The position numbers and the translations under genes are program-made. Source: Pseudoclavibacter terrae (GTDB lineage Bacteria; Actinomycetota; Actinomycetes; Actinomycetales; Microbacteriaceae). From it: DNA of 64,000 nucleotides. Under the pieces are notes generated by a model, which did no database searches, was not told the DNA's origin, and saw nothing but the letters and a program-made list of their open reading frames with translations. How positions within the stretch are numbered: position 1 is the first letter of the stretch; the number at the start of each line of letters is the position of its first letter. Where the stretch lies: NCBI RefSeq assembly GCF_008831075.1, contig NZ_WBJX01000004.1, positions 297,358-361,357 on the forward strand, read 5' to 3'. This document shows, in pieces, positions 34,359 through 43,409 of this stretch.

Positions 34359-35980
34359 GCCCTTGAGTCCTCCGTGATTCCTTCGTCGAGCGTGGGGACC
34401 GTGCCCGACATACCGGCACTGGTCTCGACAACTTCGGTTTCGAGGTCTTCGATTCGCTGCCCTCGTGTCCGGGTACTCAGCTCGCGTGCGGGCAGGAGCG
34501 CGATGGCGATGATGGTGACGATGGCCAGAGGGGCCGAGTAGAGGAATGCGTCCGCGACACCGCGCGCGTAGGCCTCTTCGACGATTCCGCGGAGGGGCTG
34601 ACCGAGTGTCTGCAGGTCGGCGATCTTGGTGAGGTCGACGGTCCCAGCGTCGATACCGGCTGTCTGGAGCTCCGTCGCGTTGCTCTGGACGACGGATTGG
34701 GCTCGGATGCTGAGGATCGCGCCGAGGAGCGTGACGCCGATAGTTCCGCCAAGGCTTCTGAAGAATGCGACTCCGGCGCTCGCGACGCCGACTTGGCGTG
34801 GGTCGACGTTGATCTCTGCCATGAGGACAAGGTTCTGCATGACGCAGCCGATTCCGATGCCGACGAGTGCCATAGCCACCCACAGGTAAGGCATCGGAGT
34901 GGACACGGTCAGCATGCCGAGCATGGTCACGCCGACTGCGAGTGAGCTCGCGCCGACGATCATCCAGGGTTTCCACTTCCCGGTTCGGCTGATGAGGGCG
35001 CCTGCCACAGTGGAGGCGATCGTCACTGCGATGAGCTGCGGCAAGGCGATCAACCCGGATTCCGTGGTGGATGCGCCTCGCGAGAGCTGGAGGTACTGGC
35101 TCACGAACACGGCCGTGCCGTAGGTTGCGACACCGACGGACAGACTCGCGAGCACCGTCAGCACGAACCCACGATTCCGGAAGAGGGAGAGCGGGATGAT
35201 GGGCTCTTTTGCGCGTGCTTCGACGATCACGGCGAGAATCAGCAGGATGACCGAACCGCACCCGAGCACCAACGATGTCACGGAGAGCCAGGGGAACCAG
35301 TTCCCTGCCTGAGAGACCCAGATGAGAAGACCTGAGACGCCGGCCGAGATGAGGAGCGCACCCGCGTAGTCGATGTGGACTCGCGTGTTGCGTCGGGGCA
35401 CGCGGAGGGTGATGGAGACAACGACGAGGGAGATCACGGCCACCGGGATGGCGCTGTAGAAGTTCCAGCGCCATCCCAGTGCGTCCGTGAGGAACCCGCC
35501 CAGGAGCGGACCGCCGATGGTGCCGACCGCCATCACGGCACCGAAGAGACCCATGTACTTGCCGCGGTCCCGCGGGCTGATGATGTCGGCGAGCACGATC
35601 TGCACGAGCGTGAGGAGACCGCCGGCGCCGACGCCTTGCACTGCGCGTCCGGCAATCAGCATCTCGGGCCCTGTCGCGAGCCCGCACACCACGGAGCCGA
35701 CCAGGAAGATCGTCAGCGCGGCGTTGATCAGCGCTCGTCTCCCAACCATGTCCGAGAGCTTTCCCCAGATCGGGGTCGTCACGGTGATGGTGAGGAGCGC
35801 GGCGGTCACGGTCCACGTGAGTGTGGCTTGTGTGCCGCCGAGGTCGCTGATGATGCGCGGCAGGGAGGTGGAGATGATCGAGCTGGAGAGCATCGCTACC
35901 AGCAGGCCCAGCATGAGACCGGTCAGAGTTGGGCCGACGCGGACGGGGCGTTGGGTGGAGGTTTCGTCAAGCGTTGACAC
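34355..35980 (-). CDS. MFS transporter, DHA2 (EmrB/QacA) family, 14-helix exporter
   Basis: A 541-residue drug:H+ antiporter-type protein. After a 15-residue polar start come 14 hydrophobic helices; the loop 2-3 motif A reads GKLSDMVGRRALI and motif C is GGLLTLVQ then GAVMAVGTIGGPLLGGFL. The C-terminal ~50 residues are acidic and cytoplasmic. Such proteins export amphipathic compounds. Its place between a beta-glucosidase and a glucokinase suggests export of the aglycone freed by hydrolysis; that is inference. Confidence 0.88.
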   Translation of the reverse strand: MSTLDETSTQRPVRVGPTLTGLMLGLLVAMLSSSIISTSLPRIISDLGGTQATLTWTVTAALLTITVTTPIWGKLSDMVGRRALINAALTIFLVGSVVCGLATGPEMLIAGRAVQGVGAGGLLTLVQIVLADIISPRDRGKYMGLFGAVMAVGTIGGPLLGGFLTDALGWRWNFYSAIPVAVISLVVVSITLRVPRRNTRVHIDYAGALLISAGVSGLLIWVSQAGNWFPWLSVTSLVLGCGSVILLILAVIVEARAKEPIIPLSLFRNRGFVLTVLASLSVGVATYGTAVFVSQYLQLSRGASTTESGLIALPQLIAVTIASTVAGALISRTGKWKPWMIVGASSLAVGVTMLGMLTVSTPMPYLWVAMALVGIGIGCVMQNLVLMAEINVDPRQVGVASAGVAFFRSLGGTIGVTLLGAILSIRAQSVVQSNATELQTAGIDAGTVDLTKIADLQTLGQPLRGIVEEAYARGVADAFLYSAPLAIVTIIAIALLPARELSTRTRGQRIEDLETEVVETSAGMSGTVPTLDEGITEDSRA

Positions 35981-36038
35981 GACTCAGCGGTCCTTTCAGG
36001 GGCTGCAGGTTTGGCAGTACTGGCGGCGGCGGGGACAG

Positions 36039-38330
36039 TCAGAAGTTGCGGTTGCCCTTTTGTGCGCTTTCGACTCGGCTGGCGTTGAGGCGCTGCAGCA
36101 GGTCCGTGAGCTGCGCCTTGGGCAGGTAGCGTCCCGCGCTCAGGGTTCGCAGTCGTCCGATGGGGATGCGCATGCCCGACTTGTTCGCGTCGATACCGAG
36201 TTCCTGCGACGCGACACTCTGCGTGTTTCCATTTCGGCCCATGATGTCGGCGATTGCCGCCGCGCCGATGGGGTCGCGGAGGAGCTCAGCGACGGTCGAT
36301 TCCTCGGTAAACGGACGCCGCACCGCGTCGCCGTCGAGCCGCACAGTGCCGGATCGACGGATGTCTCGGCTGGATGCGGCGGCGTGGATGCCGTACTCGC
36401 CGCCTTCGACCACCCAGCGGTGGAGACCAATGTCCCAATAGGCGAGATCCTGGCGCGGGATCGTGATGGTCACATGCGCGGTCTCCCCCGCCTTGATGCC
36501 GACGCTCCGGTATCCGCGAAGCTCCATCGGTGGCCGCTGAACACCGCCCTCCTTCGACACGTAGAGCTGGATGACCTCCCGGCCGTCAACTGAACCGGTG
36601 TTGCGCACTGCCACCTCGACGCGGATGCCGTCGGGTGTGGCGACGAGCTGCAGGTCTGCGTACTCGAACTGCGTGTAGGAAAGGCCGTGCCCGAAGGGGA
36701 AGGCGACCTCACGACGGAGGTGGTCGTACCCGCGGTACCCGACGAAGATGCCCTCGCCGTAGCGAACGTGCAGCTGGTCGCCCGGGTAGGTCAGGTACGA
36801 CGGCGCGTCTTCCAGGCGAACGGGAGCGGTCTCCGCGAGCCTGCCGGATGGGTTCACGCGTCCGAGGAGCACGTCGGCGATCGCTCCACCGCCCGCCTGC
36901 CCCAGGATCGTTGCATCCAGCACGGCTGGCACCGACTCGGCGATCTCAGCGAGCGCGATGACACCCCCGTGAATGAGCACAGCTACGGTCTTCGGCTGAG
37001 CTGCAGCAACAGCGCGGAGCAGCTGGATCTGTTCCGCGGGCACATTGATGTGGGTTCGGTCAGTTCCCTCCGCCTCGTCTGCTGCGGTCAGACCGAGGAA
37101 GACCACCGCTGTGTCGGCAAGCTTGGCGGCTTCAACGGCTTGCTGGCGGAGATCGGCAGCGTCCGTGCCGTCGTGGCGATAACCCTCGAAAGCTCGCAAG
37201 TCGACGTCCGGAGCGAGTGCGCGCAACTCGTCGAATGGAACGTCGGTGCGTGTCGGAATGACTCTGGAGCTGCCACCACCCTGAATCCGGGGCGAGGTCG
37301 CGAACGGTCCGACGACCGCAACCGTGCCTGTGCCTCCGAGCGGCAGCACCTGCTCGTCGTTCTTCAGCAGGACGATGGCGCGGCCGGCCACTTCGCGTGC
37401 GAGGGCGTGGTGCTCCGCCTCGTCGAAGGTCGTGTCCGGATGCGCGATGCGGGCCTGTTCCGCGCGTTCGGCGAGGTCCAGCATCCGCTGCACGCTCTGG
37501 TCTAAGACTGCTGGGTCCAGAGACCCGTCTTCTATGGCCGCGACGACCTCGGCGTCCGCCCCGAGGTCACCACCCGGCATCTGCAGGTCGGTGCCGGCGC
37601 GCAATGCGCGCACCCGGTCGCCGACGGCGCCCCAGTCGCTGACCACGGCACCGTCGAATCCCCACTCGCCGCGGAGGACTTCGGTCAGGAGCCAGTGGTT
37701 CTCGGTTGCTGGAGTGCCATTGAGCTTGTTGTAGGACGCCATCACGGTCCACGGCTTGGCTTCTCGGACCACCCGCTCGAACGTGCGCAGGTAGATCTCC
37801 CGCAGCGGGCGCTCGTCGATGTCAGAGCTGGAGCGCATCCGGTCCAGCTCTTGGTTGTTGGCCGCGAAGTGCTTCAACGACGCGCCGGCCCCGCTGCGCT
37901 GCAGTCCAGTGACCCAGGCCGATCCGATCTGTCCGCTGAGCAGCGGGTCTTCGGAGAAGTACTCGAAATTGCGTCCACAGCGGGGGTCCCGCTTGATGTT
38001 CACTCCCGGGCCGAGCAAGACGTCGGTGTCGAACGAACGGGCCTCCCGCCCCAGGGCCTCGCCGAGTCGCTCGACGAGTTCCGGGTCCCAGGTCTGCGCG
38101 ACTGCGACCGCTGGAGGAAAGCACGTGGCCGGCTCACTCGGGGCGATGCCCATGTGCGGGGTGTCTCCGGCGGACTGGTGACGGACTCCGTGGGGGCCGT
38201 CTTCCATCGTGACGACTGGCACGCCAGCGGGTTCTTTCGTCACCCAGTACGCGGCACCGCTGGTGAGCGCGGCCTTGTCTTCGAGCGTCAACGCATCAAC
38301 GCTGTGACGTGCTGTGGTGAGGTGTGACAT
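36039..38330 (-). CDS. Glycoside hydrolase family 3 beta-glucosidase
   Basis: A 763-residue cytoplasmic GH3 enzyme without signal peptide. Domain order: (alpha/beta)8 barrel (about 1-310) with LGPGVNIKRDPRCGRNFEYFSEDP and KHFAANNQE, nucleophile Asp in VVSDWGA; the alpha/beta sandwich domain (about 320-550); then a fibronectin-III-like domain (GYDHLRREVAFPFGHGLSYTQF, later LYVSKEGGVQRPPMELRGY). The C-terminal ~90 residues past that domain are not typical and may mediate oligomerisation. It hydrolyses beta-glucosides inside the cell, fitting the sugar importer directly upstream (28 bases). Confidence 0.92.
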   Translation of the reverse strand: MSHLTTARHSVDALTLEDKAALTSGAAYWVTKEPAGVPVVTMEDGPHGVRHQSAGDTPHMGIAPSEPATCFPPAVAVAQTWDPELVERLGEALGREARSFDTDVLLGPGVNIKRDPRCGRNFEYFSEDPLLSGQIGSAWVTGLQRSGAGASLKHFAANNQELDRMRSSSDIDERPLREIYLRTFERVVREAKPWTVMASYNKLNGTPATENHWLLTEVLRGEWGFDGAVVSDWGAVGDRVRALRAGTDLQMPGGDLGADAEVVAAIEDGSLDPAVLDQSVQRMLDLAERAEQARIAHPDTTFDEAEHHALAREVAGRAIVLLKNDEQVLPLGGTGTVAVVGPFATSPRIQGGGSSRVIPTRTDVPFDELRALAPDVDLRAFEGYRHDGTDAADLRQQAVEAAKLADTAVVFLGLTAADEAEGTDRTHINVPAEQIQLLRAVAAAQPKTVAVLIHGGVIALAEIAESVPAVLDATILGQAGGGAIADVLLGRVNPSGRLAETAPVRLEDAPSYLTYPGDQLHVRYGEGIFVGYRGYDHLRREVAFPFGHGLSYTQFEYADLQLVATPDGIRVEVAVRNTGSVDGREVIQLYVSKEGGVQRPPMELRGYRSVGIKAGETAHVTITIPRQDLAYWDIGLHRWVVEGGEYGIHAAASSRDIRRSGTVRLDGDAVRRPFTEESTVAELLRDPIGAAAIADIMGRNGNTQSVASQELGIDANKSGMRIPIGRLRTLSAGRYLPKAQLTDLLQRLNASRVESAQKGNRNF

Positions 38331-38358
38331 GAATCTCCTTGATCGAGGCGGATGTGAG

Positions 38359-39624
38359 TTAGCGGGTTTTTCGCAGCATGCCGAACAGCGCGCTGGACCC
38401 TAAGAGGAGCGCGCCTCCGATGAGGAATGCTGGCCCGAAGGATCCCGTGATGGCGATGACTGCAGAGGTCAAGGCCGGCGCCACCGCTTGCCCACCGGTC
38501 GCGGCGACGTTGAGGAACCCGAGGTCTTTCGCTGCCTGGTCTCCGCTCGGCAGCACTTCCGTGCTGACGACCTGTTCGATGGAGTTGTAGATGCCACCAC
38601 CGAGGCTGTTTGCTGCGCCGAACACGAAGATCGCCCACGGTGCCTGCACGAAGAAGAGGAAGACGGTCCCAAAGGCCATGAGTATCGATGCGATGACGAT
38701 GAAGATCTTGCGGCGCTTGAACTTGTCCGAGATGGGACCGATCGCGGTTCCCACGAACATGGATCCGATAAGCGAGATGATGCCGAGGACGGGGAGGATC
38801 CGGGCTGCTTCTTCGGTCGAGGCGCCGAGGTAGTCGGTGACGATGTAGAGCTGGTAGCCGGTCACGACGTAGGTGCCGATGATGTTCAGAACTCGACCGC
38901 TGAACACGAGGTAATAGTCGCGGGATTCCTTGATGGGGAATGCGAAGGACGCGATGAGGGACTTGCGGCTGAACGGTTCGCGAGGCTGATCCCTGTTGGA
39001 GGGCTCGGGCGCGATCACTGCGATCAAGGGCCCGGCGAGGAACATGAGACCGGCGAAGATGAACATGCCCAGGGTCGGGTCGGTGAGGAAGCGCGGAGCT
39101 GTGATCTGACCGAGCAGCGCGATACCGAGCAGCTGGCCGAGCCCGTAGAGCGCGGACATCGTGCCGCGACGAGCGACGGGGACTCGGTCGGGCAGCATGG
39201 CCAGCAGCGGTGCGATGACTGCGTTCAGGAAGAACTGGAAGAGGCACCAGGCGAAGATCATCATCGGGATCGTCTGGGATGCGGCGACGAAGGCTAGCGA
39301 GAGGCCAGCGCCGGTCGACCCGAAGAGAATCCACGGGATGCGGCGTCCGAAGCGGGAGCGTGTGAGGTCGGAGAGAGCACCGAAGAGCACGTTCGCCACA
39401 GTCGCAACGATCACACCGCTCGTCGCGATGACGGCGACGATGGCGATTTTGGAGTCGGGCGCCATGATCTCGATGCGCGCGGGCAGCAGGATCGCATTGA
39501 AGGCCATGAAGGGGCCGAGGCAAAGCATCGATCCGACCAGGAGCGCGATGCCGATGCGTACGGGTTTCCACGGTTGCACGGGCACCGAGGTGGTGTTGTC
39601 AACAACAGTGACTTGTTCGTTCAT
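38359..39624 (-). CDS. MFS transporter, probable glycoside/sugar importer
   Basis: A 421-residue, 12-helix major facilitator: helix 2-3 loop GALSDLTRSRFGRRIPWILFG and loop 8-9 IGPISDKFKRRKIFIV. The FGRR(I)PW loop motif is characteristic of sugar:cation symporters of the GPH type and relatives. First gene of the operon, divergent from the TetR gene, with a perfect palindrome in the promoter region. It probably brings the beta-glucoside into the cell for the GH3 enzyme. Start ATG 39624 is the only good candidate. Confidence 0.85.
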   Translation of the reverse strand: MNEQVTVVDNTTSVPVQPWKPVRIGIALLVGSMLCLGPFMAFNAILLPARIEIMAPDSKIAIVAVIATSGVIVATVANVLFGALSDLTRSRFGRRIPWILFGSTGAGLSLAFVAASQTIPMMIFAWCLFQFFLNAVIAPLLAMLPDRVPVARRGTMSALYGLGQLLGIALLGQITAPRFLTDPTLGMFIFAGLMFLAGPLIAVIAPEPSNRDQPREPFSRKSLIASFAFPIKESRDYYLVFSGRVLNIIGTYVVTGYQLYIVTDYLGASTEEAARILPVLGIISLIGSMFVGTAIGPISDKFKRRKIFIVIASILMAFGTVFLFFVQAPWAIFVFGAANSLGGGIYNSIEQVVSTEVLPSGDQAAKDLGFLNVAATGGQAVAPALTSAVIAITGSFGPAFLIGGALLLGSSALFGMLRKTR

Positions 39625-39660
39625 CGTTGAACTTTCTGACTGGAGGCTGAGGTAGGTACG

Positions 39661-39719
39661 CTACTTGCGATATCGCAAGTAGCGGGAGCTTACGGCTCTA
39701 CTAGCGTCATCGCAAGTAG
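39661..39719. promoter_or_regulatory. Twin operators between glucoside operon and TetR gene
   Basis: 39661-39682 is a perfect 22 bp palindrome with half-site CTACTTGCGAT. 39698-39719 is a second, degenerate copy (eight of eleven positions pair) ending in the same ATCGCAAGTAG. Both lie in the 113-base gap between the divergent genes, where a TetR dimer could control both directions. Confidence 0.85.
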
Positions 39720-39737
39720 GCGTGCAAGACTGCCCCC

Positions 39738-40334
39738 ATGACTTCCACCAGAACGCGCCTCTCCGCGACCGCACGAAAGGCGCAGATCGTCAGCGAGGCG
39801 GACATTCTGATTCGAGAGCGCGGGTTCCAGGCACTGTCGATCGCTGCGGTCGCGGAAGCCTGCGGCGTCTCACGCATGGGCGTGCTTCACCACGTTGGCT
39901 CCAAAGAGAACCTGCTCATCGAGGTCCTCGAAGCGAAGGAGCGGGAGACCACGGTCGAGGTCGCGGCACTCCTCGGCGACACTGGCGAGCAGGATGCGCG
40001 TCGAGTGCTTGACGTGATGATGAACCGCAACATGCGGCACCGTGAAGTGATCCATCTCTTCACCGTGCTGGCGGCGGAGTCGATCAACCCCGAGCACCCC
40101 GCGCACGCCTACTTCGCGGAGCGGCTCCAACGAGGCGCGCGACTGCTGGCCCCCCTGTTTGTCGAGTACTCGGACGAACCAGAGCTCACCGCGCTTGAGG
40201 TCTTGTCCTTCATGGATGGGCTTCAGTTGAACTGGCTGCGCGATCCAACAATCGACATCGCGGCACGATGGGACGACTTTCTGTCGAGGTACCTCATCCC
40301 AACGCGCGAGCGTGCCCTGCCCGCGCAGAGCTGA
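39738..40334 (+). CDS. TetR-family transcriptional regulator of the glucoside operon
   Basis: A 198-residue regulator. The N-terminal TetR helix-turn-helix reads ARKAQIVSEADILIRERGF, then AVAEACGVSRMGVLHHVGSKENLL; the C-terminal domain (ERLQRGARLLAPLF onward) is of the BetI-like type. Divergent from the importer/GH3/exporter/kinase operon with two matching palindromes between, so it most likely represses that operon and itself. The ligand is probably the glucoside or its aglycone. Confidence 0.9.
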   Translation: MTSTRTRLSATARKAQIVSEADILIRERGFQALSIAAVAEACGVSRMGVLHHVGSKENLLIEVLEAKERETTVEVAALLGDTGEQDARRVLDVMMNRNMRHREVIHLFTVLAAESINPEHPAHAYFAERLQRGARLLAPLFVEYSDEPELTALEVLSFMDGLQLNWLRDPTIDIAARWDDFLSRYLIPTRERALPAQS

Positions 40335-40417
40335 GCCAGCGCTCCGTTCCGCCGCTGCAGCGGACGCTCGCCGCCTGGCACATTGTTTCGGGCTCAAGGA
40401 GGTTCAGGATCGGCGGG

Positions 40418-41377
40418 TCACACCCCGTCCGCAGCTCCCTCCCCGAACCGCTTCCGGTAGCTCGACGGGGTGCTCCCGAATGCGGCTGCGAAGTTCTGCC
40501 GCAGGGTGACGGGGCTGCCGAATCCGCAGGCCGCAGCGATCTGGTCGACGGACAGTTCGCTGGTCTCGAGGAGGGTGCGCGCCTCGTCGAGGCGGCGCGA
40601 GCGCACCCAGGCTGCCGGCGTCGACCCTGTCTCGTCGCGGAAGGCGCGCACGAAGGAGCGCTCGCTGAGGTGCGCCGCTTCGGCGAGGCGCGCCACGCTG
40701 AGCTCTTCGGCGAGGTGCTCGAGCGCGAACGCGCAGGCCACAGCGACCGCACCCCCGGACGAGTCGGCGGGCACGGGCCGCTCGATGTACTGCGCCTGCC
40801 CGCCCTCCCGGTGAGGCGCGACGACCAGGTGGCGCGCGACCCGGTTCGCGACCGCTGACCCGAGCCGCGTGCGCACGATGTGGAGGCAGGCGTCGATACC
40901 GGATGCGGTGCCTGCCGAGGTCATGACGTCGCCGTGATCGAGGTACAGCGCGGACGGCTCCACGGAGATCTCAGGGTGGCGTCGCGCGAGCTCCTCGGTG
41001 CTCTTCCAGTGCGTCACGGCGCTGCGCCCGGCCAGCAGCCCCGCGTCCGCGAGCGCGTTCGCGCCAAGGCAGAGGCCCACGATCGGCACCGCCCTCGCGT
41101 GGCGCTCCCGCAGCAGCTTCGCGAGCGCCGGGCTCGGCGCGACACCATCCTGAATCCAGGAGGGCACCACGATCAGGTCAGCATCGCGGGCGCTGTCGAG
41201 CCCCTCGATACCGCCCAGTGCGTACCCCTCTGATGTCGTCACCGAACCTGCAGCCTCGGAGAAGAAGGACGTCTGCCACGGCGCCGCCCCACTGCGCGCG
41301 ACCTCGTCGAACACCAGATGCGGCACCGAGAGGTGGAACATGGAGGCCCCATCGAATGCGTAGACCGCGATCTTCAC
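40418..41377 (-). CDS. GlxA-family AraC-type transcriptional regulator
   Basis: A 319-residue regulator: an N-terminal DJ-1/PfpI-like domain (about 1-185; IVGLCLGANALADAGLL with the family Cys in the nucleophile-elbow position) followed by an AraC double helix-turn-helix (SVARLAEAAHLSERSFVRAF and SVDQIAAACGFGSPVTLRQNF). GTG 41377 follows AGGAGGG. It is divergent from a cysteine hydrolase, a common pairing in which the regulator activates its neighbour. Converges with the TetR gene. Confidence 0.92.
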   Translation of the reverse strand: MKIAVYAFDGASMFHLSVPHLVFDEVARSGAAPWQTSFFSEAAGSVTTSEGYALGGIEGLDSARDADLIVVPSWIQDGVAPSPALAKLLRERHARAVPIVGLCLGANALADAGLLAGRSAVTHWKSTEELARRHPEISVEPSALYLDHGDVMTSAGTASGIDACLHIVRTRLGSAVANRVARHLVVAPHREGGQAQYIERPVPADSSGGAVAVACAFALEHLAEELSVARLAEAAHLSERSFVRAFRDETGSTPAAWVRSRRLDEARTLLETSELSVDQIAAACGFGSPVTLRQNFAAAFGSTPSSYRKRFGEGAADGV

Positions 41378-41420
41378 GTGCCCTCCTGCTGCTTGGCGTA
41401 AACCCATCGTAAGCGTGCAT

Positions 41421-41455
41421 TTCTGCCAGTGGCACCCCGAGACGCGGCGGCAGAA
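41421..41455. promoter_or_regulatory. Inverted repeats between GlxA-type regulator and cysteine hydrolase
   Basis: TTCTGCC (41421-41427) and GGCAGAA (41449-41455) are perfect inverted arms 21 bases apart, and TGCCA-G-TGGCA (41424-41434) is a separate 11 bp palindrome overlapping the first. A regulator site is likely in this 126-base divergent gap. Confidence 0.45.
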
Positions 41456-41503
41456 CATAGGAAGCACGGCGCGTGCCGTCACCAACGTCTGGAGCAGAAG
41501 ATC

Positions 41504-42142
41504 ATGACCTCCCCCCGCAGAGCCCTCGTCCTCGTCGACGTACAGCAGCAGTACTTCTCGGGCCCCCTCGAGATCCAGTTCCCGCCACTGGCCGAGTCCC
41601 TGCCCAACATCGCGGCCGTCATCGACTCGGCCGCCGAGTCCAGCATCCCGGTCGCGGCGGTCCAGCACACGGCCGGCGACCAGGCGCCCGTCTTCAATCC
41701 CACGACGCCTGAGTTCGCCCTGCACCCAGAGGTGGAGCAGCGTCGGCAGCCCGAGTGGAAGAGCGTCGTCAAGCAGTACGGGTCGGTGTTCGCCGACACG
41801 GACCTGCTCCCCTGGCTGCGAGAGCACGACGTCGACACGATCACCCTCGTCGGGTACATGACCAACAACTGCATCATCGCCTCGGCGGTCGAAGCGGAGG
41901 CGCACGGGATCGCCGTCGAGGTGCTGTCCGACGCGACCGGCGCCATCAACATCGCGAACAGCGCCGGCTTCGCCCCGGCCGAGACGGTCCACACCACACT
42001 GATGGCCTTGCTGCAGTCGAACTTCGCGGCAGTCGCGACCACCGAGGATTGGGCACAGGCGCTCGCCGACAGCCAGCCGCTCGCGAAGGACAACCTCCCT
42101 TCGTCGGCGATGTACGGCGCAGAGCTCGCCGCGCGCGGGTAG
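41504..42142 (+). CDS. Isochorismatase-like cysteine hydrolase
   Basis: A 212-residue enzyme of the isochorismatase superfamily: ALVLVDVQQQYF (catalytic Asp), KQYGSVF (catalytic Lys in WKSVVKQYGS) and VGYMTNNCIIAS with the nucleophile Cys in NNC. The family includes nicotinamidases and ureidomalonases; the triad Asp-Lys-Cys is complete. ATG 41504 has GGAG upstream. It is followed by a HAD phosphatase six bases later. Likely amide hydrolysis under control of the divergent GlxA-type regulator. Confidence 0.88.
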   Translation: MTSPRRALVLVDVQQQYFSGPLEIQFPPLAESLPNIAAVIDSAAESSIPVAAVQHTAGDQAPVFNPTTPEFALHPEVEQRRQPEWKSVVKQYGSVFADTDLLPWLREHDVDTITLVGYMTNNCIIASAVEAEAHGIAVEVLSDATGAINIANSAGFAPAETVHTTLMALLQSNFAAVATTEDWAQALADSQPLAKDNLPSSAMYGAELAARG

Positions 42143-42148
42143 ATTTCG

Positions 42149-42997
42149 ATGGTGGATGCACCTAGGACGACCTCACGGCGGGCGGTGTTCCTCGACATCG
42201 ACGGCACCCTGACGACAGACCTCGGCGAGGTGCCGGAGTCGGCGCACGCCGCCATCAAGAAGGCGCAGGCTAACGGGCATCTCGTGTTCCTCGCGACCGG
42301 GCGCAGCCCGCTGGAGATCGACCCGCGGGTCGAGGCGGTCGGCTTCGACGGCATGGTCGCGGGCGCCGGCGCGTACGTCCTCTACGAGGGGACGTGGATC
42401 GTCGACAAGCATCTCAGCGAGACGGAGGCGACCGCCCTCACGCGCGCCCTCGACGAGCTCGGCGTCGACTACAGCCTGCAGGGCAGGCACGCCATGCACA
42501 CGACGGTCGGGCACCGGTCGCGGATGCGGCGCATCCTGACCCAGCTCGGGTTCACCGACTTGGAGGAGTCGGGGCTGAGGCACCACGTCATCGACTCCGG
42601 CCCACTGGAGCTCGACCGGACCGCGAAGGTCGTGTTCAGCAGCGACGACCTGACGACGTTCGACCGGGTTCAGGCTCGACTCGGCACCGAGTACGCGATC
42701 GTCGGCGGCACCATGCCCGGCCTCGGCACGGGCGGCGGCGAGATCTCCATGCTCGGGGTGCACAAGGCCGCGGCCATCGAAGCACTGCTGCCCTCGCTCG
42801 GTCTCGGCATCGAGGATGCGATCGCCGTCGGCGACAGCGGCAACGACCTCGAGATGCTGCTCGCCTGCGGTGTCGGCGTGGCGATGGGGAACGCGACGCC
42901 GGCAGCCAAGGAAGCCGCCGACTTCGTCACCTCGTCCGTCGACGACGACGGCCTGCACGCCGCGTTCGTGCGTCTCGGCCTCATCGAAGGCCGCTAG
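42149..42997 (+). CDS. Cof-type HAD-IIB hydrolase
   Basis: A 282-residue phosphatase: motif I FLDIDGTLT (nucleophile Asp16), motif II LATGRSP, C2B cap (about 80-195), a late Lys in HKAAAIEALL and motif IV GDSGNDLEML. These proteins dephosphorylate sugar phosphates or cofactors. It is six bases behind the cysteine hydrolase and thus probably co-transcribed with it. No link between the two activities is known to me. Confidence 0.9.
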   Translation: MVDAPRTTSRRAVFLDIDGTLTTDLGEVPESAHAAIKKAQANGHLVFLATGRSPLEIDPRVEAVGFDGMVAGAGAYVLYEGTWIVDKHLSETEATALTRALDELGVDYSLQGRHAMHTTVGHRSRMRRILTQLGFTDLEESGLRHHVIDSGPLELDRTAKVVFSSDDLTTFDRVQARLGTEYAIVGGTMPGLGTGGGEISMLGVHKAAAIEALLPSLGLGIEDAIAVGDSGNDLEMLLACGVGVAMGNATPAAKEAADFVTSSVDDDGLHAAFVRLGLIEGR

Positions 42998-43001
42998 CCA
43001 A

Positions 43002-43175
43002 CCGGCAGCGTCAAGCACCTCCCCCAGCTTCGCCGCGAACGCCTCAGGCTGGCCGGCGTACCCGAACTCGCCGCCCATGAACCCACCGTGGTGGCTGGGG
43101 AAGACCGTCGGTTGCGGTCCGAGTCGCTCGGCCTCAGGCCGGGCAAGCGGATGCCGAGCGCACGGTGCTCAGCGT
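43002..43175 (-). pseudogene. Alpha/beta-hydrolase C-terminal remnant
   Basis: On the minus strand this reads HPLARPEAERLG, then TVFPSHHGGFMGGEFGYAGQ and EAFAAKLGEVLDAA, the C-terminal part (catalytic His in HHGGF) of a family of alpha/beta-hydrolases. The first two thirds of the gene are missing; upstream sequence to 43409 shows only frame-shifted fragments. The 42998-43409 stretch is otherwise gene-free. The assignment rests on remembered family pattern. Confidence 0.5.
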
Positions 43176-43409
43176 TCTGACCGGCATCGCCGCCCCTGCC
43201 TGGCGGGAACAACACCACAGCTAGGTGCCGCCGACCGAGGCTCCCTCAACTCTTCGAAGAGCAGCAAGTGATGCTGCCCGCTGCGGCAGCGCCCACGACA
43301 CGCGGCCATCGATTCTGCAGACGCCCAACGACGCCCCGATCGCCCGATCTCCGCGAAGTCCTCGCTGTCCGTCCGCCACAGAGAGCGACCCTCCCGATGC
43401 GACGCGTCG

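Noticed and set aside
33561-35816. A 751-residue minus-strand frame covering both the kinase and the exporter region
   Set aside because: Its first two thirds are an Arg-rich shadow of the exporter gene; only the last 265 residues are the real kinase.
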